64,000 bases of DNA from Nocardioides speluncae (GCF_003121585.1 NZ_QEOO01000036.1:248001-312000); one strand, 5' to 3'; numbered from the stretch's first letter, positions 47,114-55,354 are shown. The notes: generated by a model not told the origin, from the letters alone. Program-made: numbers and translations.

Positions 47114-47523
47114 TGGCCTCGCGCTCCAAGGCCCGCAAGCGGGCACTCGACCTGCTCTATGCCTCGGAGCTGCGGGGGGAGAGCGCCACCGACGCGCTCG
47201 ACCGGGCGATCGCCGACGGCGAGGGCCCGACCAACGACTACACCTCGTTTCTGGTGCGCGGCGTGGTCGAGCACCAGGCCCGGATCGACGAGCTGCTGAC
47301 GTCGTACGCCCAGGGCTGGACGCTGCAGCGAATGCCGGCCGTGGACCGAAACGTGCTGCGGCTCGGCGTCTTCGAGCTGCTGTACGTCGACGACGTCCCG
47401 GACCCGGTGGCGGTCTCCGAGGCGATGGTCCTGGTCCGCGACCTGTCCACCGACGAGTCGCCGACCTTCGTCAACGGCGTCCTCGGCAACATCCTGCGCG
47501 ACAAGGCCACCCTGGCCATCTGA
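47113..47523 (+). CDS. nusB: Transcription antitermination protein NusB
   Basis: 136 aa all-helical RNA-binding factor; ARKRALDLLYASELRG at the N-terminus and DRNVLRLGVFELLY ... NGVLGNILRDKA at the C-terminus are diagnostic. Works with NusE/NusG in rRNA antitermination. In many actinobacteria bldD and then pyrR follow; here a repeat-rich region and 14 kb of accessory genes follow. Confidence 0.96.
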   Translation: MASRSKARKRALDLLYASELRGESATDALDRAIADGEGPTNDYTSFLVRGVVEHQARIDELLTSYAQGWTLQRMPAVDRNVLRLGVFELLYVDDVPDPVAVSEAMVLVRDLSTDESPTFVNGVLGNILRDKATLAI

Positions 47524-47534
47524 GGTGGTCCGTC

Positions 47535-47576
47535 GCTGGTCGAGCAGCGAGCGCTAGCGGGCGGGCGTTGTCGAGA
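47535..47576 (-). repeat. Dispersed repeat, long form (GGTCTCGACA-N23-GCTCGACCA)
   Basis: Just after nusB. On the minus strand it carries the same terminal boxes as the element inside rarA, separated by 23 nt that include the self-complementary GCTAGC. Short and long forms of one element family. Confidence 0.6.
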
Positions 47577-47588
47577 CCACTGCATGGG

Positions 47589-47732
47589 GCGGGCGGCCCG
47601 ACCTCGGACGCCTCCGGGCGCTGCGGCGGCGCGTCGCGCGCATGGCCATCCCTGTTGGTTGCGCGCCGCTGGCGCGCGCCGCGGCCAAGCCGCGTGACGC
47701 CGCCCGAAGGCGTCCGAGGCCAAACCGCCCGC
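47589..47732. repeat. Large imperfect palindrome with internal hairpins
   Basis: The left arm (47589-47621) and right arm (47700-47732) are inverted copies: both read GCGGGCGG...CCTCGGACGCCT(C/T)CGGGCG. Between them are smaller perfect hairpins: GCGCGCC-GCT-GGCGCGC (47661-47677) and GCGGC-CAA-GCCGC (47681-47693). The whole 144-nt segment can fold to a multi-arm cruciform or RNA. No protein gene is present in it. Could be a BIME-like repeat, a terminator for nusB, or a structured RNA. Confidence 0.75.
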
Positions 47733-47819
47733 ACGGGTACGCGGGCGGGTTCGGCGCAGTCCGAGTGGTTGAGTAGCCACCCTTTGGGGGCGAGTAGGTC
47801 GCTCAGTTCCTGTGAGTTG

Positions 47820-47835
47820 GTGCATGATCACGCAC
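47820..47835. promoter_or_regulatory. Palindrome GTGC-A-TGATCA-C-GCAC abutting the antitoxin-peptidase start
   Basis: 14 of 16 positions are symmetric; it ends directly before the ATG at 47836. VapB-type antitoxins repress their own promoters through palindromes, so autoregulation is plausible. It also means there is no room for a ribosome-binding site. Confidence 0.5.
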
Positions 47836-48681
47836 ATGACGCGGATCTCGGTGGATGTGGACGACAAGTTGCTTAAGGCCGCGCGTGAGGAGCTCGGCAC
47901 CGACACCGACGCTGCGACCGTCACTGAGGCTCTTCGGTTGCTCTTCCTGCGTCGCCATGCAGCCGACATCATGGCCGCTCTGGAAAGCGCGGAGATGGAC
48001 TACACCGGCTCGGCGGACGCCTGGCGCTACGGCGGTGGGCGTGACTTCTCGCGCCTTGCCGAGGACGCCCGCTTCGAGCGCGGGAGCCTCTCACAAGTGA
48101 GGTTCCGGGCGCGGGTACGGCGGGTCGACCCGGTCACCCGCGCCGCGATGATCGGCGTCTCGTGGCATCCCGGCTGCCCGGTGGAGATCGACGACCTGCG
48201 GATCATCGAGATGCCGCACCACGGCTTCGACGGCGAGGTCCATCGGGGTGAGCTGATGGTGCACCAGGACATCGCGCGCGACGTCGTCCGCGTGTTCCGC
48301 GAGCTGTTCCGCGCGGGTTTCCCGATCCGGCGGATGGAACTGGTGGAGCGGTACGGCGGCTCCGACGACGAGTCGATGGCTGCCGACAACACCTCGTGCT
48401 TCAACCACCGGCCGATCGAGCGCGCGCCCGAACGGACGTCGAACCACTCCTACGGCAAGGCGATTGACCTCAACACCGTCAAGAACCCGTACGTGCTGGA
48501 CGACACGGTGCTGCCGCCGGCCGGCCGTGACCACCTCGACCGGACCGACGTCCGGCCGGGGATGATCGTGGACGGCGACGTCGTGGTCCGCGCCTTCGCC
48601 AAGTACGGGTTCGAGTGGGGCGGTCACTGGACCACGCTCAAGGACTACCAGCACTTCGAGATCCCTCGGCGTGAGCCCTGA
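47836..48681 (+). CDS. VapB-like antitoxin domain fused to an M15 (D-Ala-D-Ala carboxypeptidase-like) peptidase
   Basis: 281 aa. Residues 1-65 (MTRISVDVDDKLLKAAREEL, then TVTEALRLLFLRRH and LESAEMDYTGSADAWR) have the ribbon-helix-helix plus tail pattern of VapB antitoxins. From about residue 88 a complete M15 domain follows: GVSWHPGCPVEIDDLR, EADNTS-type AADNTSCFNHR, zinc ligands in HSYGKAIDLN and KDYQHFEI. No signal peptide. One continuous frame, no VapC partner nearby. Start chosen at the VapB-like Met; ATG 47824 and GTG 47812 are in-frame alternatives. Stop overlaps the next ATG. Confidence 0.8.
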   Translation: MTRISVDVDDKLLKAAREELGTDTDAATVTEALRLLFLRRHAADIMAALESAEMDYTGSADAWRYGGGRDFSRLAEDARFERGSLSQVRFRARVRRVDPVTRAAMIGVSWHPGCPVEIDDLRIIEMPHHGFDGEVHRGELMVHQDIARDVVRVFRELFRAGFPIRRMELVERYGGSDDESMAADNTSCFNHRPIERAPERTSNHSYGKAIDLNTVKNPYVLDDTVLPPAGRDHLDRTDVRPGMIVDGDVVVRAFAKYGFEWGGHWTTLKDYQHFEIPRREP

Positions 48682-49820
48682 TGAGCCATGACCGGAGCCT
48701 CCTGGCCGCCGTACTCCTGGTGGCGGTAGCCGCTGCGGTCATCGGCGCGGTCATCGGAGAGTTCCCAGACCTGCACGTCTATCGGTACGGCGGCCGGTCG
48801 GTGCTCGACCAGGTGCCCGGCTACGAGTCCGACGACCCGGTCACCGGCTACCCGCTGACCTATCCGCCGTTCGCGGCGCTGGCGATGGTGCCACTGGCAC
48901 TGCTGCCCGGCTGGCTCGCGGCCGGCCTGTGGACCGCGCTGTCGGCGGGCTGCCTGGCCGGCGCCGTGGTGCTGGTACGCCGGGAGCACGACCAGCAGGT
49001 CGCCGGCTGGCTGGTGCTGGCCGTCGCCGCCGGCTCGCCCGCGCTGGAGCCGGTCTGGCAGAACTACTCGTTCGGGCAGATCAACCTGATCCTGATGCTG
49101 GCGATCCTGGTCGACCTGGTGTTTCCGGAGCGGCGCTGGTCGGGACTGCTGCTCGGCATCGCCGCGGGCATCAAGCTGACCCCGCTGGTGTTCGTCGTGC
49201 TGCTGGTGCTGGTCGGCCACCGGCACACAGCCGTTCGGGCATCCCTGAGCTTCGCCGCGACGGTCGCGATCGGGTTGGTCGCGATGCCGGGCGCGTCGTC
49301 GTACTGGACCGATGGCCTGGTCGACCCGAAACGGGTCGGTCCACCACAGCTGGCCCACAACCAGTCGCTCGCCGGCGCCCTGACTCGGATGCTGGGAGAG
49401 CCGCCGCCAACGGTGCTCTGGCTCGCCGTCGCCGGACCGGTTGCGCTCGCGATCATTGCCGTCGCGGCTGCCTGGTGGCGGCGCGGCGACCGGGTCCTGG
49501 GTGCCTGTCTGGGCGCGATGGCGATGCTGGTCGCCTCTCCGGTGTCGTGGTCGCACCACTGGGTGTGGGCGGTCCCGGTCGCGCTGGTTCTGTGGGAGCG
49601 GCTGCGCTGGGCGGCGGCCGGGTGGACTGCGGTGTTCGTGGCCCGGCCGATGCTGTGGCCGCCCTGGGGCGATCGGCGCGAGTTCGACTGGCGCTGGTTC
49701 GAGCACGTCTACGGCAACGCCTACCTGCTCGCCGCGCTCGCCCTGGGTAGCGGGGCCGCTGTCGCAATCGCCAAGATGGGCACTGAACCGTCGGCGATGC
49801 AGGATCGTATGCAGTCATAA
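48681..49820 (+). CDS. GT87-family polyprenyl-phosphate mannosyltransferase-like membrane protein
   Basis: 379 aa, about 9-10 TM helices. Early Asp in EFPDLHVYRYGG, YPPFAALA motif, GQINLILML and AAGIKLTPLVFVVLL are characteristic of the DUF2029/GT87 family of alpha-1,2-mannosyltransferases that build lipoarabinomannan or related glycolipids outside the membrane. SPVSWSHHWVWAVP near the C-terminus is a further conserved motif. ATG overlaps the preceding stop by one base. Confidence 0.88.
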   Translation: MSHDRSLLAAVLLVAVAAAVIGAVIGEFPDLHVYRYGGRSVLDQVPGYESDDPVTGYPLTYPPFAALAMVPLALLPGWLAAGLWTALSAGCLAGAVVLVRREHDQQVAGWLVLAVAAGSPALEPVWQNYSFGQINLILMLAILVDLVFPERRWSGLLLGIAAGIKLTPLVFVVLLVLVGHRHTAVRASLSFAATVAIGLVAMPGASSYWTDGLVDPKRVGPPQLAHNQSLAGALTRMLGEPPPTVLWLAVAGPVALAIIAVAAAWWRRGDRVLGACLGAMAMLVASPVSWSHHWVWAVPVALVLWERLRWAAAGWTAVFVARPMLWPPWGDRREFDWRWFEHVYGNAYLLAALALGSGAAVAIAKMGTEPSAMQDRMQS

Positions 49821-49832
49821 GGAAGGGGTGAC

Positions 49833-50339
49833 ATGCCGGACGACTCAGCGATGAAGGATCTGCACGACGACCACGCTGGGGCTCTCTGGGCGTTCTGTCT
49901 GCACCTCACGGGCAACGACCGAGCGAGGGCGGAGGACGTGGCACAGGAGACGCTGCTGCGCGCGTGGCGGAACTCGGCCGTCCTGGCCGAGTCCAGAGGC
50001 TCGGTGCGGTCCTGGCTGTTCACGGTCGCCCGCAACATCGTGATCGACGAGTGGCGTACCCGGCGGGCCCGGCTGGAGTTCGCGACCGACGAGGTCCCGG
50101 ACCTGACGCCGTCGGGCGACAAGACCGACGAGCTGCTGCTCTCCTGGGTGGTTGCCGAGGCGCTCTCCACGCTGTCGCCCGAGCACCGCGCGGTACTCGT
50201 CGAGTGCTACTACCGCGGTCAGTCCGTGGCCGAGGCCGCCCGCCGGCTCGACATCCCTGAAGGAACCGTGAAGTCACGCACCCACTACGCACTGCGGGCC
50301 CTGCGGCTCGCGCTCGAGGAGCAGGGGGTGGTCGCATGA
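49833..50339 (+). CDS. ECF RNA polymerase sigma factor
   Basis: 168 aa with sigma region 2 (LWAFCLHLTGNDRARAEDVAQETLLRAWR ... VRSWLFTVARNIVIDEWR) and region 4 (LSTLSPEHRAVLVECYYRGQSVAEAARRLDIPEGTVKSRTHYALRALR). No region 1.1 or 3, so the extracytoplasmic-function group. Good AAGGGGTG site. The anti-sigma gene overlaps by 4 nt. Resembles SigK/SigL-type factors, but the subgroup is not certain. Confidence 0.93.
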   Translation: MPDDSAMKDLHDDHAGALWAFCLHLTGNDRARAEDVAQETLLRAWRNSAVLAESRGSVRSWLFTVARNIVIDEWRTRRARLEFATDEVPDLTPSGDKTDELLLSWVVAEALSTLSPEHRAVLVECYYRGQSVAEAARRLDIPEGTVKSRTHYALRALRLALEEQGVVA

Positions 50340-51073
50340 GGTGCGAGTTCGCCCACCTCGACGGCAGCTACGTCCTCGGCGCGCTCGCGGCCGCTGAGCG
50401 TACGGCGTTCGAACGGCACCTGGCCGGGTGCGACGAGTGCTCCCGCTCGGTCCGTGAGCTGGCCGGGCTTCCCGGGCTGATGGGCCGGGTCCCGCTGGAG
50501 GTGCTGGAGCCACCGGGCCAGCACGAGCCGGTCCCGGACACGCTGCTGCCGGCCGTCGTCTCCGAGGTACGCCGCTCCCGGCGCCGCCGCATGGGCGCGG
50601 TGGCCGGGGTGGCCGCTGCCGCCGCGACGATCGTCGTCGCCGGTCTGGTCGGCGTCGCCGTCACGGCGCTGGACAGCGACGACGAGAACCCGCAGGCAGG
50701 TCCGCCGATCACGTCGACGACGACCACCGAGGACGCCGTACGGATGGAGAGCCTCGGGTCCGGCCGGGTCACCGGATGGATCACGCTGACCGAGAAGCCC
50801 TGGGGCACCCGGATCGACCTGAACTGCACCTACGGTGGCGGGAGCTACGGCGGCGGTGAGGACAGTGGACAGGGCCGCGGCCGCGGCGGCCCGCCGACGT
50901 ACGTGATGTTCGTCCGCGCCACCGACGGCGAGTTCGAGCAGGTCGGGACCTGGACGGCCGACTACGGCTCGGCGATGCACGTGACCATGGCGGCCGCCCC
51001 GTCACCCGAGGACATCGAGGAGGTCCTGGTCAAGACGGGTGAAGGGAAGTCAGTGCTCCGCCTTGTGAAGTGA
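50336..51073 (+). CDS. Zinc-finger-type membrane anti-sigma factor
   Basis: 245 aa. N-terminal anti-sigma domain with the ZAS pattern Hx3CxxC: HLAGCDEC at about residues 27-34. One TM (MGAVAGVAAAAATIVVAGLVGVAVTAL, about 85-110), then an extracytoplasmic domain with a Gly-rich stretch (CTYGGGSYGGGEDSGQGRGR). Binds and holds the sigma factor encoded upstream until a surface signal releases it. Its last 24 nt overlap the convergent membrane gene. Confidence 0.9.
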   Translation: MRCEFAHLDGSYVLGALAAAERTAFERHLAGCDECSRSVRELAGLPGLMGRVPLEVLEPPGQHEPVPDTLLPAVVSEVRRSRRRRMGAVAGVAAAAATIVVAGLVGVAVTALDSDDENPQAGPPITSTTTTEDAVRMESLGSGRVTGWITLTEKPWGTRIDLNCTYGGGSYGGGEDSGQGRGRGGPPTYVMFVRATDGEFEQVGTWTADYGSAMHVTMAAAPSPEDIEEVLVKTGEGKSVLRLVK

Positions 51074-51451
51074 GCTTTGCCGCACCGGAAGAAACCTGTC
51101 CAGCCAGCCCTCGGCACGCAGCGACCAGAGCCCGGCGACGATCACGACCACCTCGGAGGCGGCGGCCAGCCACTCGTCCCAGCCCTCCCAGGAGGCGTGC
51201 ACGTCGAACAGGCCGACGGTCGTGGAGATGATGAACGCGCCGAGCGTCGAGATGCCGAACCCGACGACCAGGAACAGTGGCAGCCAGTGTCGCCAGGTCA
51301 CCAGGAGTACGGCGATCACCGCACCCGCGATCGCGTTCACCATGAACGCCGGCCCGATCACGTCCTGATCGCGCACGCCCTCGAACCACAGCCACAGGTG
51401 CACCGCCGCCGAGACCAGTGCCGCCACCGCTGCCAGAACCCTTATCGCCAT
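51050..51451 (-). CDS. Small four-helix membrane protein
   Basis: 133 aa with four TM segments (VLAAVAALVSAAVHLWLWF, IGPAFMVNAIAGAVIAVLLV, LPLFLVVGFGISTLGAFII, WLAAASEVVVIVAGLWSL). GGAG precedes the ATG. Similar small proteins are common in actinobacteria; function unknown. Overlaps the anti-sigma gene tail to tail. Confidence 0.8.
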   Translation of the reverse strand: MAIRVLAAVAALVSAAVHLWLWFEGVRDQDVIGPAFMVNAIAGAVIAVLLVTWRHWLPLFLVVGFGISTLGAFIISTTVGLFDVHASWEGWDEWLAAASEVVVIVAGLWSLRAEGWLDRFLPVRQSSLHKAEH

Positions 51452-51525
51452 GATCTGCTCCGCTCTGCTCGAACTGCCGTATGACTAGACGTACGGCGAC
51501 CCGGGCAGCCCGGTTCAGCGTGGCT

Positions 51526-53856
51526 TCATTCCGGCGAGCCGAAGGCGGAGAACAGCCGGTCCCGGACCTCGTCCATCCGCCAGACCGGCGCGTCCGGTCG
51601 CGGGTACAGCCCGTCCTGCCACTCCCAGTCGGCGATCCGCTCGATCACCGCGGGGTCCTGGGCGATCACGGTGACCGGCACGTCGCGGCCGGAGTCGTCA
51701 CCGCTGACGAACGAGTGTGGCTGGTGGTCGCCGGCGATCAGCAGCACCCGGTTCGGGTCGGGGTAGGTGCGCAGGAACGAGATCAGCGTGCGCCACGTGT
51801 ACTCGATCGACTTGCCGTAGTACCGCTGGGCGGTCTCCGGGTCCTGCCGCCCGTCCACCGCCTCCTCGCCGCGCTCCGGCATCCCCGAGAAGACCGAGCC
51901 GTCGCCGACCTCGCGCCACGGGACCAGCTTCGGCAGCGGCGCCCACGGATGGTGGCTGGAGATCAGATCGATCTCGGCCATCACCGGCCGGCGGTCCGCG
52001 GGCTCGAGCTCGGTGCGGCGGAAGTGCTCCAGCGTGTACTGGTCGGGCATAGAGGCGTAGCCGAACTTGGGGCCGTCGTACTCGACGTCGCGGGAGTCGG
52101 TGAGGTCGTCGAACCCGTAGTACGCCGCCCCCTCGGGCCAGTCGCGGGTGTTTGCCGGCACCGCGAAGACCGTGCGCCAGCCGGCGCGGTCGAACGCCCG
52201 GGTCAGCGACAGCCGGTCGCTGTCCAGCAGCTGCCGGTAGCGCTGCTCGGAGTTCGCCCACACCCCCGACTGGAGGGTTCCGTGCGCCAGCCAGCTCCCG
52301 GCGCCGAACGTCGGCGAGGTCAGGTAGGCGCTGCGGGTTCGGTAGCCGGCGGCCTTGAGCCAGCGCTCGCCGTCGTCGAGTACGTCGACGATGTCCGGCG
52401 CGAACGCCGAGTCCTCCAGCGCGATCCGGCCGTAGCTCTCCACCCAGACCAGCAGCACGTCCTTGCCGCGCAGGCCGGAGAGGAGCTGGTCCGACGGGGT
52501 GTCGCGGAACGCGTCGGCGTCGAGCTCCTGCTGGAACGACACGCGGTCGCGGCGGTCCGCTCGTACCTGGTCGACCGTGTCGACCACCAGATCGGCCGAC
52601 CGTGCGGCCGCCACCTGCGCCGCAACTCCGCCCGACGCCGCGCACAGCGCCCACGCCACCGCGAGCGCGACGGTCGCCTCGGTGGCACGGCGGCGGTGCT
52701 CGGTCGCCACCCGGGTCACTCGCAGAGCGGCCCACGGTACGACGACGGCCAGGCCCACGATCAGCGCTACGACGGCCACCAGCGCCAGCACCGCAGGCGC
52801 GGTCCCCTCGGTGTCGCGCACCAGCTCGACCGCCTTCGGCAGATAGGACCAGTCGCTCAGCAGGTGGTAGGAGCGGTCCAGCACGAACTGGAAGCCGAAG
52901 CCGAGCGCACGCAGCACCGCCAGCGCGGCGGCCGCGAGCCCGAGCACGACCGCGGCGATCCGGCGCGGACGGTGTGGCAGCACCAGCGCGATGCCGACCA
53001 GGGCCAGCCCCTCGATGGGGATGCGCAGCAGATCGCCCGCGTCGAACCCGTCGGTGAGCCGGGGCGGGGCGAGCGCGGCCCACAGGACGATGACGGCGGC
53101 GATGGTCGGGACCGCGGCCCGGGCGAAGGCGTGCTCGGTCGGGGGAGCGGGTACGACCGGCAGCGGCTCGCGGCGGTGCCGCCACTGCCACCTGACGTCG
53201 GTGCCGAAAGAGTGCAGAAGGAGCAGCAGCGCGACCGCAAGCACCAGCCGGGTCAGCAGGTTGGGCAGCAGGCTGGTCGCCGCGACCGTCAGCACGATGC
53301 CCTGGATGGCGGCGACCACCTTGGCGGCGTACCGCGGCGGCGTCGGTCGCCGCAGCCACGACAGCAGCCAGCCGGCCGCGACGTACCCGTAGCGCATGGC
53401 GCCGATCGCGAGCACCCACCAGCCGCTGGCCGCGGCGGCGTACACACTGAGCACCGCGATCAGGAAGGCGTCGACCTCCATGTCGAAGCGGGCGCCGAAT
53501 GCGGTCTCGGTCGTGGTACGGCGGGCGACGTGGCCATCGACCGCATCCAGCACGAGAGCGACCGACGCGAGTGCGACCAGCGCCGCCACCGTCGTCGAGC
53601 CGACCAGCGCGTCGGCGGTGAGCGCCGCGACACCGCAGGCGAGCACCGCCCGAGTCACCGTGATCCGGCCGGCCGGGCCGAGGCCGGGCAGGCCGTGCCG
53701 GACCAGCGCGGTGTCGAGCAGGACCGCGAGCACCGCACCGCAGCCGAGACCGACCACCCAGCCGGCCGCACCCAGCCCTACCGTCGCCGCGAGCACGCCG
53801 CAGAGCGTCGCCGCACCGGCGAACCCTGCTACCGCCCCGAGGTGAACCCGCTCCAT
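51526..53856 (-). CDS. CDP-alcohol phosphotransferase fused to a membrane sulfatase/phosphatase-like domain
   Basis: 776 aa. Residues about 60-210: CDP-alcohol phosphotransferase with the whole signature (LDAVDGHVARR ... GARFDMEVDA). Then further TM helices (about 215-410), and from about residue 450 an alkaline-phosphatase/sulfatase-fold domain: metal ligand in LLVWVESYGR, nucleophile region SPTFGAGSWLAHG, SSHHPW and IAGDHQPHSF. Such folds include lipoteichoic acid synthase, which transfers phosphoglycerol. GGAGGCGGG precedes the ATG. Divergent from the dehydrogenase-PTPS-GT operon, sharing a 97-bp intergenic region. Predicted to make and then transfer or trim a phospho-alcohol headgroup. 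Confidence 0.85.
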   Translation of the reverse strand: MERVHLGAVAGFAGAATLCGVLAATVGLGAAGWVVGLGCGAVLAVLLDTALVRHGLPGLGPAGRITVTRAVLACGVAALTADALVGSTTVAALVALASVALVLDAVDGHVARRTTTETAFGARFDMEVDAFLIAVLSVYAAAASGWWVLAIGAMRYGYVAAGWLLSWLRRPTPPRYAAKVVAAIQGIVLTVAATSLLPNLLTRLVLAVALLLLLHSFGTDVRWQWRHRREPLPVVPAPPTEHAFARAAVPTIAAVIVLWAALAPPRLTDGFDAGDLLRIPIEGLALVGIALVLPHRPRRIAAVVLGLAAAALAVLRALGFGFQFVLDRSYHLLSDWSYLPKAVELVRDTEGTAPAVLALVAVVALIVGLAVVVPWAALRVTRVATEHRRRATEATVALAVAWALCAASGGVAAQVAAARSADLVVDTVDQVRADRRDRVSFQQELDADAFRDTPSDQLLSGLRGKDVLLVWVESYGRIALEDSAFAPDIVDVLDDGERWLKAAGYRTRSAYLTSPTFGAGSWLAHGTLQSGVWANSEQRYRQLLDSDRLSLTRAFDRAGWRTVFAVPANTRDWPEGAAYYGFDDLTDSRDVEYDGPKFGYASMPDQYTLEHFRRTELEPADRRPVMAEIDLISSHHPWAPLPKLVPWREVGDGSVFSGMPERGEEAVDGRQDPETAQRYYGKSIEYTWRTLISFLRTYPDPNRVLLIAGDHQPHSFVSGDDSGRDVPVTVIAQDPAVIERIADWEWQDGLYPRPDAPVWRMDEVRDRLFSAFGSPE

Positions 53857-53953
53857 CCCGCCTCCGTGAACTAGCTCATCTAGGTTGTATCAATGCTGGC
53901 TACGGCGTCGGAGAGGCGTCGGTTCAATGGATCACCGGAGGGAGACCGAGGTC

Positions 53954-54952
53954 GTGTCCCGAATGGCGGCGGACGACGCGCAGGCCTTCTGGCTCGCTGA
54001 GCCGGGCAGGGGAGAGATCCGTCCGGTCACGCTGGCCGAGCCGGGTTCCGGCGAGGTGCGGGTGCGGGCGGTGCGCTCCGCGATCAGCCGTGGCACCGAA
54101 TCCCTGGTCTTCGCCGGCAAGGTCCCGGCGAGCGAGCGTGACCGGATGCGGGCCCCGTTCCAGGACGGCGAGTTCCCGGCACCGGTGAAGTACGGCTACC
54201 TCAGCGTCGGGGTGGTCGAGCAGGGGCCGCCGGAGCTCGCGGGCCGGACCGTCTTCTGCCTCTACCCCCACCAGACCGCGTACGTCGTACCGGCCGGCGC
54301 GGTCGTTCCCGTTCCCGACGGCGTTCCCGCGGCGCGGGCGGTGCTGGCCGGCACCGTGGAGACGGCCGTGAACGCGCTGTGGGACGCCGCCCCGCTGGTC
54401 GGCGACCGGGTCGCGGTGGTCGGCGCCGGCATGGTGGGCTGCAGCGTGGCCCGTCTGCTCGCCGGCATCCCGGGCGTCCGGGTCACGCTCGTCGACACCG
54501 AGCCGAGCCGGGCCGAGGTGGCCGCCGCTCTCGGGGTCGGCTTCGCGGCGCCCGAGGCTGCGCCGGCCGGCTGCGACCTCGTCGTGCACACCAGCGCCAC
54601 CGAAGCCGGGCTGCGGACCTCACTCGGGCTGCTGCGTCCTGAGGGCACCGTCATCGAGCTCAGCTGGTACGGCGACACCCAGGTCGCCGTACCGCTCGGA
54701 GAGGCGTTCCATGCGTCGCGGCTCAGCATCCGCGCCAGCCAGGTCGGCACCGTCGCCCCTGTCCGACAGGGCAGCCGCAGCCACCGCGACCGCCTAGCGC
54801 TCGCGCTCGAGCTGCTGCGCGACCCGGCCTTCGACGTGCTGTTGACCGGCACGTCGCCGTTCGCGGAGCTCCCGGAGACGATGGCGGCACTGGCCGCCGG
54901 ACGCCTGCCGGGCCTGTGTCACTCAGTCAGCTACGACGATCTGGAGGCCTAG
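53954..54952 (+). CDS. MDR-family oxidoreductase (zinc ligands missing)
   Basis: 332 aa medium-chain dehydrogenase/reductase. N-terminal GroES-like half (PGSGEVRVRAVRSAISRGTE) and Rossmann half with VAVVGAGMVGCSVARLL. The GHE and Cys ligands of the catalytic zinc are not found (KYGYLSVGVVEQG in their place), so it may be zinc-independent, as in the SRGTE group related to BchC. Start GTG is preferred for its GGAGGGAG site; ATG at 53927 and 53963 are alternatives. Followed by PTPS after 3 nt. Confidence 0.85.
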   Translation: MSRMAADDAQAFWLAEPGRGEIRPVTLAEPGSGEVRVRAVRSAISRGTESLVFAGKVPASERDRMRAPFQDGEFPAPVKYGYLSVGVVEQGPPELAGRTVFCLYPHQTAYVVPAGAVVPVPDGVPAARAVLAGTVETAVNALWDAAPLVGDRVAVVGAGMVGCSVARLLAGIPGVRVTLVDTEPSRAEVAAALGVGFAAPEAAPAGCDLVVHTSATEAGLRTSLGLLRPEGTVIELSWYGDTQVAVPLGEAFHASRLSIRASQVGTVAPVRQGSRSHRDRLALALELLRDPAFDVLLTGTSPFAELPETMAALAAGRLPGLCHSVSYDDLEA

Positions 54953-54955
54953 CCA

Positions 54956-55354
54956 GTGTTCAAGGTGACCGTCCGCGACCACATCATGATCGCCCACAGC
55001 TTCCGGGGTGAGGTCTTCGGTCCGGCGCAGCGACTCCACGGCGCGACGTACGTCGTCGACGCCAGCTTCGCCGCGCCCGAGCTGGACGCCGACGGGATCG
55101 TGGTCGACATCGGGCTGGCCACCACCCAGCTGCACGACGTCCTCGCCGCGCTCAACTACCGGAACCTCGACGACGAGCCGTCTCTCGCCGGCCAGAACAC
55201 CTCCACCGAGATGCTGGCGCGACTGATCGCCGACCAGCTCGCCGAGCGCGCCAAGGACGGCCGGCTCGGCCCGGGCGCCCGCATTCTCTCGGGGATCGAG
55301 GTGACGCTGCGCGAGTCCCACGTCGCCTGGGCCAGCTACGAGCGTGCGCTGTGA
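54956..55354 (+). CDS. 6-pyruvoyltetrahydropterin synthase/QueD-family protein, degenerate site
   Basis: 132 aa T-fold protein, GTG start. AHSFRG (His about 14) and [13 protein letters not shown] (His about 28) match two of the three zinc histidines, but the usual LHGHNY is LHGATY, so the third ligand is missing, and no Cys precedes the motif. The C-terminal [11 protein letters not shown] contains the conserved Glu. Family members act on dihydroneopterin triphosphate; this variant probably does a different reaction or uses other ligands. Overlaps the GT gene by 4 nt. Confidence 0.85.
   Translation: MFKVTVRDHIMIAHSFRGEVFGPAQRLHGATYVVDASFAAPELDADGIVVDIGLATTQLHDVLAALNYRNLDDEPSLAGQNTSTEMLARLIADQLAERAKDGRLGPGARILSGIEVTLRESHVAWASYERAL

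Noticed and set aside
50750-50775. GGCCGGGTCACCGG as a solo inverted core
   Set aside because: Thirteen-base match to one block only, inside the anti-sigma coding sequence, lacking GTGAACAC; best explained by chance in GC-rich DNA.
51476-51497. GCCGTA...TACGGC as terminator before the small membrane gene
   Set aside because: Six-base stem with a 10-nt loop and no context support; too weak to call.
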